DNA of 64,000 nucleotides. Origin: Ganoderma boninense (taxonomy: Eukaryota > Basidiomycota > Agaricomycetes > Polyporales > Polyporaceae). Location of the stretch: positions 4,914,134 to 4,978,133 of the forward strand of contig CM035304.1 of assembly GCA_002900995.3 (NCBI GenBank). The letters are read 5' to 3'. How positions within the stretch are numbered: the stretch's first letter is position 1; each line of letters starts with the position of its first letter. Positions 55,843 through 64,000 of the stretch are shown here, piece by piece. A program made the position numbers and the translations under genes. The notes beneath the pieces are model-generated. The model worked only from the letters and a program-made list of their open reading frames with translations. It was not told the origin of the DNA and ran no database searches.

Positions 55843-58800
55843 ATGCCACCGCGTGCCAGTGATTTTAACGAGTACGAGGTCTCGCTCCTTTCCAAACGGC
55901 AGAGCGAGTATCGGGGCACCGCCGCCGCCGGAAAGCCTGCATTCCGTGAAGCCCTGGCGAAGCACTTCATCCAGAAGCGGGGAGAGGCGGAGACTGCTGT
56001 CCTCGTCGACATGTTTGCCCAGGTATGTATGATCGTTACCTTGTGCCCCAATCGTAATATCTTGACGTCCGGTTGCCCAGAAAATCTATACGTGGTATGC
56101 GAACCATAGCCCGAAGAAAAACAATAAGGACGAGGAGAAATTCAGCTTTGGCAAGATGTTTACCGGAGAGCGAGTCTGGGGACTGAAGAACAGGCCGAAC
56201 ATCAAGGAGAGTCTTCCGGACATCGACCCGAAGTCCAAGGACTACGTCTCTACCTGGAATCGTACTCGAAAAAACCTATGGGATGCCATGTCGCAGGAGG
56301 ATCAGGAGCCGTGGATCGAGATGGCGGACAAGTGGACGGAGGAAGGGCCGGACGACGAAGTAAAGGCCGAGTACGTGGCATCATAGTGGTCTACATATAT
56401 AGTCTCATGTGTGACAGAATGGCACGGAAGCATGCTCTTCGCTATATGTTGGCAGTCGCCAGAATCTTTTGGCGTCAGTTCGGCATGCCGATCTTCATGT
56501 ACGGTATCTTCCAGGACATTGACGAGTCCCTCAAGGCATGCTGGTGCGCCTGCTTATATTATATCTAACCATGCGACTGCGGTCTAAGGTTGTAGCACAG
56601 CTATGACTCTTCGGAGCTCTTTCACAAGAAGGAGGAGCCGTATCCGCTGTTCCGCTCGCTCAACAACTGGGATGTGAATCTGCGTAAGAAGTTTTGGGAG
56701 TTCTGGAAGGTCATCATGACTCCGGAAGACGCGAACGTCGACATCACTGCGGCCGTCCGAGACGCGACAGCTGCGCCCGTTCTTCCCTTCGTTTTCGACA
56801 CTTACGATGATGGTACACCCATCTTGTCCAAGTTCGAGAACGGATCGGAAATGGGGTTGACCCGGAAACAGAAGGTGCTCCGTCAGTACATGAGTATTCA
56901 CTACCGTACGTGTCTTCCGTAGCTTCTTAAAGTTTGGGAGGGCATTGACGTTTAGCCAAGAGTTCGCAAATGGCCGGAAGGTCAAGTCGGTGCCGTGGTC
57001 GTCTGTCATCTCCTCGCCCGGACGGTTCTTTGCTCCGGGTATGTTGCCTCCCCCTGAATCGTTCACCTGGAATGATCCGGACCACATCCGGGAGTCTGCG
57101 ATCAACAACTTCTACGATCACGTCGTCGAGAAGGAGAAGGCCACATACGACGAAGCCGACGGCGAGCCGTGGCGATTCCGGTTCAGCCATTACAAGACGA
57201 CGGTCGATGGCGAAGCTACTTGGCTGCCAGCGGTATACCCATCTCACCTTGAAGAGGTGCAGCCACGTCGTCGTGCTAAGGCTCCTGTCCGGGGCCCAAA
57301 GTTCGTAACTTCACCGGACGACGATCACAACAGTCCCACAACTCCCGGAAGGGCGTCCGAGCGGTCCCCAGGAGGCAGGCGCCCTGGGGGTATGTTCCAG
57401 CCGACTCGCAAAGCGACTCATGCGTTAAACGTGGCCGCTCGTGCGACTGCTCGGCGACATGCCAAAAATGCGAAGAATGCAGCGAAGAAGGCCGACAAGA
57501 AGCGTTCCAAAAAGGCCAAAGATATGGACGACGAGGAGTGGAGAACCGACGACGAGACTTCGGAGGACGAAGACCACATGAGCGATTTTGAGATGCGGAA
57601 CGGGGGGGTTGGCCCGGATGACGATGATTCGGAGGAGGTCGAAGGAGGAGATGGCTCGGGTGGCTCGGACGATGGCTCGGACGATGATATCCCGCTTCAG
57701 CCCCCTGCGAGGGCGACTCTGCGTCAGACCCGAGCCGACGGCAAGGGAAAGGGAAGAGCTGAAACGTCGATCGACGACACTCCTAATGGTAGGGCCACGA
57801 ACGCACCGCTTGCCCCGTGTTCAGTCGGGGCCAGCGGTCCTGCTCGTTTCAAATATCTTCGTGGCCTCTCCGACCACGCAGAGTACCAGAAGTTCGTATC
57901 TCGCTGGAAGTCTACGGTGAGTGGCAGCTGACCCTAGTAGTTGTTCCCGAACTAATGGTACATTCTGGGATAGCTTGAGACGGTTGTGGAGGTCACCCCT
58001 CCGGAAGCCCTTGCGTGGCTTTCATGGACGTACGAAAGCCCTTTCCTGCCGCACCGCATTCATGCGCAAGAGAAGACGGCCCAGGTGCTACTTGCCTGGC
58101 TCCGCGTAGGCATTTCGGCGGGTGCATCGGCGGCCGATGTGCAGTGCTATGTCCTGGCGATGGGCATGACGCTACGAGACGTCCACACAGCCCAGTTCTG
58201 CACCGACGAAGACGGAAACGTGCAGGAAGGCGTACCGGACTTCCTGGTCAGCACAGTACTAACGATGAGCAAGCTCGATGAGCTGCTGCAGTTGTGCAAC
58301 AGGCAGAGCGCGCCCCGTCCACGTCCGGTTGGTAAGGCCCAGCACGGAACGCCTACAGGTGTGTCCGAGAATGGACCTGCCCCCCCCCCTGAAGCACGAG
58401 CACTCCCGGACGGTGCTCCCACGTCTGGCGGCCCAGATGCCCCGGATTCCGTCCAGCAGTCCGAAAGGCCCTCCGGCAGGAGTCGTAACGTGGGCGTGCC
58501 GAGTACCAACTTGCCCAGGCTGGCCAACGTCTCGGAAAAGGATGGAGACTCTTCGGACGGGGAACCCGAGGCTCCTGCGCCACCGGCGAAGCGGCGGAAG
58601 GCAGATACAAACCGCACGAGATCGGAAGGCGACCCGGGTGCGTCGGACACGCCCGAGGACTCGCTAGAACGTCCTGCCAAGCGTCGTTCGAAACGCGTTG
58701 CTCATCACGAAGGCCCGGACGTCGAAGAGGCGCAGAATCATGCGGATACACGGTCCAAACCGTCTCGGAGAGGGGGTGGAGTGAGCAGGCCACAGCGTCC

Positions 58801-59035
58801 TACTCATTTACGATCATCCGGGAAGGAGATCGCACCATCGACAGACCAAGGGACAAGCTCCGAGCACGCCGCTACGCACAAATGGCCTCGGAGCGGTACA
58901 ATGTCTAACGGCCCTGAGCTGGTCATCAAGACTCGAAAGCAGCGCCAGCTGGAGGAAGCGTCTGAGGATGGCCCACGGAGAACGCGTTCGCAGGGATCCG
59001 GCAACCGGGGGAAACAGGGAAAGGTAGCGAAGTAA
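55843..59035 (+). CDS. large protein with helical N-terminus and Lys/Asp-rich disordered tail, unknown
   Basis: Seen: exons 55843-56022, 56081-56370, from 56418, then from about 56590 and from about 56958, a long exon to about 57917, and a last exon to TAA 59035; roughly 950 residues. N-terminus MPPRASDFNEYEVSLLSKRQ, then KIYTWYANHSPKK, FGKMFTGERVWGLKNRP and WNRTRKNLWDAMSQEDQEPW, which weakly recalls an HMG-box helix spacing (inference). A middle part reads LRKKFWEFWKVIMTPED, SGRFFAPGMLPPP-like text and WRFRFSHYKTTVDG. Next come a basic AARATARRHAKNAKNAAKK stretch and acidic DDDDSEEVEGGD runs, an ordered TPPEALAWLSWTYESPFLP block, and a long Pro/Ser/Arg tail. Known: similarly built uncharacterised proteins occur near Agaricomycete transposons. 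A nuclear, DNA-associated role is only inferred. Exon joints near 56905-56960 are less certain. Confidence 0.7.
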
Positions 59036-59188
59036 TGCCGGAGTGCCGTCCGATGTTAGCAATGGGGCAGGTTGATTTTGCAGTGTTCCTTTAGCAATCG
59101 AATGTTTTGTGAATCGTTTGATGCACTCATGAGAGGGGTCAAGACTGTATCGTCATGATCAGAGTATGACATAAGTACAAGATGTATT
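59036..59188. other. short gap between convergent genes
   Basis: 153 nt separating the stop of the large plus-strand gene and the stop of the minus-strand gene; the two 3' UTRs must be short or overlap. Confidence 0.5.
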
Positions 59189-62100
59189 CTAGTCGTGCGA
59201 TGTCTGTGACCCATTGTCCGCCGTCCTGCGCGTGATGGTTGACCGGACGTGCTCGCCGAGATCTCGCAAAATGTCGGGACCTAAACCTATGCTGCCAAGA
59301 TATTCCTGAACGGCTCCCGGGAGACGCTCCGAGACGGACTGTTGAACCCGGGACTCAATGGACGTTTCGAGGCGGTCAACACGCGCGTGAAGTCCTTGAA
59401 GTTCCGCATTGATATTGGGAGCCGGGGCGAATGGTTGTTGCAAGACGAACTGATTAAGGGCGGGACTGAGAGCGGGAGTTGGAGGTGGGAAATCGGGGGA
59501 CCTCCACCCTAATCCACCATCCGGGGGCTCGGACGACGCACGAGTGGCTGGGCCTGCTCCGGGAGATTGACTGCGTGAGGGGGGTGGGTTATCGCGAGTG
59601 ATAATAGGCACATTGCCAGTGCCGGATGGGTCTGGCTCGACAATTCCAATATGGAGTTCGACCTCCAGGACTCGTCGCCCAAGATCAGCCAAGCCGTTGG
59701 CCAAACTGCTATCGAGGCGGGTGGAGTCGAACAGACTTTGCAAGTTTTCTTGCGCCTGCTGTAGCTCGCGGAAGCGAACCCGGAGGGAGCTAGTAGCCTC
59801 GATGACCGTATGCGCTTCCGAGTATATGGGGGTGGAAATCTTCTGCATTTGCTTCCACACGTCGGCCATCTGTTCCAAAAGCTCCATCCTGCATAACTTT
59901 TGGATGTTGTCCAGCACCGCCTCCAGTTTGGAGAGGTGAAGATGGATGGAAGCTGTGTCGAGCGCAGTTTGCTCGGCCAAGGACATCGGCCGATCGGACA
60001 GCAGAGCGGACGGCAGTATGGTGGTGTCCAAGGACGGCTGGCCCGAGGACGACTGGCCGGAGGACGGCTGGCCCGAGGACGGCTGGCCCGAGGACGGCTG
60101 GCCCGAGGACGGCTGGCCCGAGGACGGCTGGCCCGAGGATGGCTGGCCCGAGGACGGCTGGCCCGAGGACGGCTGGCCCGAGGATGGCTGGCCCGAGGAC
60201 GGCTGGCCCGAGGACGGCTGGCCCGAAGACGGCACAGGGGCGGGTGGATTCGTCAACGCCAACATTTGTTGCTGGAGTTGGGCGACGTTCTCGGAGAGTG
60301 GCTTGAATTCGTCCTTGAGCGCGGCATAACGACGCCACATTTCGTGATACAGGCTCTCCTGGCGGTGGTAGACCTCTAACATCTCGTGGAGTGCTGGCCA
60401 GGAAACGGGGATGGTCGGGACGTAGTTGAACGTGTCGGCGATCATCTGGATGTGGTGGCAGGAAGACGAAACGAACCCGGCAATGTCGGCCAGATCCTTC
60501 TCGCACTCTGAGACCTGCACGTACAACTTCTCCCATGCATCCTGGAAAGACCGGATGGTTTCGGTAGCCAGGACGCTGTTCCGGCGTCGAATCCGGACGC
60601 GGTCTTCAATGCGGTCGAGGCGATCCCTCTTGAACGTTTCGCGAGCAACTATATTTTGGAGCTCGGCAACCTGATCTACAGCACTCTGCAAGACAGTCTG
60701 AGTCTTTATTCCGAGCCTGAAGATCTGTGCCGGAGGTGTGTTCGGGGCTTCCTGGCCGTAACGGTCTGCATGTGGTCCAGTAGGAGGCACTACATTGCGG
60801 AGACTGACAAAGTCCTCGAGAGTCTGGAGCCGGAAGCTAGGCGAAGTGGGTGGGGAGGGCTCAAGGCCGGTAGTGAGCCAGGGTAGCCCACTCCAACGCT
60901 CTGTAACGGTGCAAGATCAGCACACCGGGAATAATGGAAACAACGGATTGACATACCATGTAGCTTGGGGACCTCATCGTAACGCTGTTGCTTTTTCTTC
61001 CGCTGGGCCGCAAAGTAATCCTCGGTAGTTTCGGACTCCGACCTATGGGTGTCTGGGGCCAGGGATGGGAGACGCGGTGATGGCGGCGCGACAGCCTTAC
61101 CCTTGCCTTTTGCATCACGGGGACGAGATGCGCCGGCAACGGGAGTGTAGCCGGACGGACGTGTGGAGGGCGATGGCGCATCTTGGTCCTCAGATTCTGC
61201 ATACTCCTCCTGGTCATGCGAATCCGACTGGTATTGGTCCGCCTGATAGAAGGTGTCTTCCGGTCCGTATCCGGGTGGATACTCGGGCCCAATGTGCCGA
61301 CGTCGAGCATTTGCGACGAGGTTTCGTTTGATGTCTTCTTCTGGCAGTAACAACATCTCAAAGTCGGGATTGAGCTGTTGTTCGGTGATCTCATCATCCT
61401 CTGGTAGGCCGGGATGTGACGACGAGCCGGCCGGCGTGGAGGCTGGCGGCGTGGTAGGGCGGGAGGATGCCCCAGGCTGTGAGCGCATGCCTGACTGCGA
61501 TCTCGACGGCGCTGGAAGGTCCGAGGATGCTCGAGCTAGCGATCGAGTACGGGGACGGCCGGATGAGCCTGGATATGCCGCATGGCTTGGGCCGGGAGCT
61601 CCAGCACCGGCGTTTGAACGGAAGGTGGTGAGAGGCAAGATGGGCACTACAGGTCGTCCGGATCTAGATGCTGTCGTGGTGGAGGCGGATGCAGGAGAAG
61701 GAAAATCGGGGAGGCTACGGAGGCCTGGAGGTCCACTTCGGCCGCCCTTGATACCTTTCTTAGTCGCCTTCGGCGCGGTGCTCTTCGGCAGTTGTTCCAT
61801 CCTGTTCGTCGGCTGTTGGTCATCAATCTGCATTGGAGGCTCAGATGATTCCTCTGGTGAGTGGGGAAGAACACCGTCACGACGTACGTCACCGGGAGAG
61901 AATGGGGGTGAGATATCGGGGAGCGGCACAAAAGGTACAGCGCCGACGTTACCTGAGGGCGGCCCTGCGCTACGTGTTGGTCTATCGATGGCATGGTATT
62001 GGTTTTTAAACCATTGTGGCGCCTCATAGCCGGAAGGAATAGATTTCTGGAGCTTGATGTTCTTGCCAAGCTCCTGGCAGCACCGATAATAGTATTCGTA

Positions 62101-63365
62101 CCTGAGGTACGCGGAGTTGACGTTGCCGCCTGCAACGCTGAGGGAACACTGTGTCTTCTTAGCGATGCACCTCCGGCACGACGTGGAGACGAGGCCGCAA
62201 TAGTGGCACGGCGATTGTGTCGCCACACACGACTCGCATGGCCGTACCTGAGGTGGACACATGTGAGTATATGCATAGTCCAAGTGTGACAGCACTGAGT
62301 CGCCTTACGTGCAATTGCCACTTCCACGGAACCTTATGTTCGTCCATAGCGTATGCCGGGCGTTTTCTCTTTGCCTCCGGGATGTCCTCAACGCCTCCAT
62401 CGTCGGCCTGTGCTTTGCGTTTGCCTCGTGTCGCCGGCCGGATATCTTGGCCCTCGGACGGCTTCTGGGACTTCGGGCGGGTGCTCCGTTGCGCCCGAGT
62501 CGTCTGACGCTTAGCCCGGGAGCTTCTGCGCTTTGGCGGCGGCGGGTCGTCATCGAGCTCGTCAACCTCGTGCTCATCTTCTGGGTCCTCCGGGCCTTCC
62601 GCGACTACTCGGCCGTCTGTCCGAGCTGGCGAGGGAGCGGTTTCCGTATCGGAAGGGCGAACACGGCGAGTGAGGGAACGTCCCCGTCTCGGGACGGGAG
62701 CCTCTGGAACGTTTTGCTGAGCTCCGGAAGGTCCAGCCATGGACATCTGTGCATGAGCCGTGGACTGGCCCCGACCATGCGACCCTTGCTGGTCCGCAGG
62801 CACTATGTATAGAAAACGTTAGCCCCGGCAGGCAAAATGCTCTCGATATGCATACTTTGCGAATATTCGTCCCACCAGTGCGTCTTGACCTGCCGGAGTT
62901 CCAGGAGTCCCAAAGTGGGATCGTCATCGTCGGGCTGGATGTCGCCAAGGACCGCGGGCATCAGCTCAGGAGGGGGGTTAAGACACTGATGACCCTCTGT
63001 CACCGGAGTCACGGACTCAGTGTCGAATGGAGGCTGGTAGAAAAATAAATAAGTACGCAAAAACCGTCCGAGTTCTGGCCACTTACGACGTCTTTCATCT
63101 TGTGAACAACAATGTTGACATTGTTCGCCCAGATGGCCCCCATGGCAAGTCGGGGGAGGCTGGAGATCCGGCCGTGACCCATAGCGTTAATGAGGTGGAC
63201 AGTGACTCGGCGGAAATGGTGGTCCCATCGGGTGCGGACGTCAGTGTTGAGTGCGGGCCTCTGCTGGAAGGCGTAGTGCAGCTCGGAGGCGAATTCCCGA
63301 ACCTCCCGGATGACTTCTAACGTTGCCTCGGGGCGTTTATGCTGAGACTTTCGGGTCTTGGGCAT
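59189..63365 (-). CDS. 1317-residue protein with Cys cluster, disordered region, SSGQP repeats and coiled coils
   Basis: Seen: exons 63365-63087, 63033-62856, 62802-62309, 62247-60957 and 60900-59189 join perfectly in phase (1318 codons with stop). The second intron (62855-62803, gtatgc...ctaac...tag) resolves a start ambiguity. Order: basic N-terminus (MPKTRKSQHKRPEATLEVIR) with helices; acidic linker (DPEDEHEVDELDDDPPPPKR); a Cys module C-x2-C, C-x2-C, C-x2-C, C (CESCVATQSPCHYCG, TSCRRCIAKKTQCS) resembling a fungal binuclear zinc cluster; QWFKNQYHAI; a long Pro/Ser tract; KDAKGKGKAV-like basic patch; coiled coil (ETFKRDRLDRIEDRVRIRRR, VSECEKDLADI); 13 SSGQP-type repeats; and further coiled coils to TSHD. 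Inferred: a DNA-binding or scaffold protein associated with the transposon block. No exact family recognised. Confidence 0.75.
60030..60235. repeat. 15-bp coding minisatellite (SSGQP repeats)
   Basis: About 13 tandem units of 'ggctggcccgaggac' (plus strand) inside the last exon of the minus-strand gene, encoding SSGQP with one SSGQS variant. Unit length of 15 keeps the frame, and near-identity of units suggests ongoing expansion and contraction. It separates two coiled-coil parts of the protein, so it probably acts as a flexible spacer of variable length. Confidence 0.93.
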
Positions 63366-63524
63366 GGCGTAGAGTGCAGCAGTACTTGACGGATTTGCAG
63401 TGGTGGTGTGAGCGGTGTGAGGGTGCGCTGCAGGCTGTGTGCTGCAGTTGGCTCTGTGCTGCAGTTGTCCTCAATCATATCAAGATGCCTTATCTGATTG
63501 CGTGCAAAACTGCAGCGACATTAG

Positions 63525-64000
63525 ACGCCGGGAATCCGAGCAGCGTCGAATAGGCGCTTATTGGAAGATTGCGAGGTTGGAACACGACAAGGACATCATT
63601 CGAAGTAAAGGTAGGTGGACTGTGTTTGTGTACAAGGTCAACGCATGCGTAATTGAACATATACACACTGCAGATGCAAGCAGAGGGTTCGAATGCTGCC
63701 AAGAAGCGAGCTCGAGCCGAATCACAAGGTACCCACAATACCGGATGGTCAGACTGTTGTTAACCGTAATGTCTAGCGTCGGAATCCATCCCAACATCCA
63801 AACATGTCCGACTGAAACTGCCTACACCAACGCGAGAGATTCCGACAATGTTATGGCATCAAAGCTCATCTCCGGAACAGATACGACAGTATGCAAGCCA
63901 TGTTACTTGTCTGATTGCGCTCATGGAAGCTACATTTTACTAACCGGGTATATATGGACAGTGATTCAGACAGAGAGATCCCAACACATGGGGGCTCAGA
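63525..64000 (+). CDS. partial gene leaving the right edge, unknown
   Basis: Seen: plus-strand exon pieces that splice in phase: about 63525-63610 (IGAYWKIARLEHDKDIIRSK), about 63681-63728 (AEGSNAAKKRARAESQ), and about 63779-63890 (ASESIPTSKHVRLKLPTP, REIPTMLWHQSSSPEQI). Coiled, Lys/Arg-rich text with an NLS-like AKKRAR. The upstream start is not identified and the 3' part lies beyond base 64000. It is divergent to the gene starting at 63365. No family recognised. Support is the consistent splice phase only. Confidence 0.4.

Noticed and set aside
61253..62029. 258-codon plus-strand frame
   Set aside because: It lies opposite the long fourth exon of the minus-strand 1317-residue protein, whose five exons join in phase; this frame is a GC-rich shadow.
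1..64000. CRISPR arrays, bacterial operons, rRNA or tRNA genes
   Set aside because: No array of short repeats with unique spacers, no Shine-Dalgarno-led gene strings, and no recognisable tRNA or rRNA segment; gene structure is eukaryotic throughout.

Overview
The window reads as nuclear DNA of a filamentous basidiomycete, most likely an Agaricomycete. Evidence: genes broken by many short (about 50-75 nt) GT-AG introns with CTAAC-type branch sites, fungal-restricted families (HET domain, fungal alpha-kinase, GtaA-type glutaminase, JIP5), and a KDZ transposase beside a TET/JBP dioxygenase, a pairing known from mushroom genomes. No tRNA, rRNA or CRISPR was seen. Exon coordinates are my own manual splice readings and need transcript support.

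Layout. (1) 1-12 kb, ordinary genes: a secreted GtaA-like glutaminase cut by the left edge (-), the ribosome-biogenesis WD40 protein JIP5 (+), an ALDH7/antiquitin-type aldehyde dehydrogenase (+) and an intronless HET-domain gene (+). (2) 12.2-22.4 kb: two paralogous 326-residue helical proteins in inverted orientation (12270-13375 + and 22337-21223 -), with identical exon lengths, flank a 723-residue helical protein (+) and a signal-peptide/single-TM protein with a long disordered tail (-). The three helical proteins share a plan of long coiled helices around one central hydrophobic patch. This recalls alpha-helical pore formers, but that is inference. (3) 24-25 kb: one small membrane protein. 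(4) 25.6-34.2 kb, a graveyard: a decayed Ty3/gypsy gag, a broken UCH37-type deubiquitinase, two separate broken poly(A) polymerase copies, a broken GatB copy divergent from one of them, and an unidentified fragment. (5) 34.2-44 kb: a small Cys/His protein with an NLS-like patch, an unknown multi-exon gene, an alpha-kinase gene and another unknown gene. (6) 45.5-46.3 kb: four tandem 208-bp repeats. (7) 46.4-64 kb: a dense block rich in lineage-specific genes: an unknown three-exon gene, two tandem paralogs, a 105-bp palindromic repeat array, a KDZ transposase, a TET/JBP dioxygenase whose stop lies only 61 nt before the transposase start, a long Lys/Asp-rich protein, a 1317-residue protein with a Cys cluster and SSGQP repeats, and a partial gene leaving the right edge.

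How they may work together. The KDZ/TET pair is a transposon that carries a predicted DNA 5-methylcytosine oxidase, so the element could alter the methylation that silences it. The neighbours from 46.4 to 63.4 kb may be cargo or accessory genes of the same element, but I found no terminal inverted repeats to prove it. The HET gene next to the helical-protein cluster suggests a cell-death, allorecognition or defence locus. Both ideas are hypotheses.
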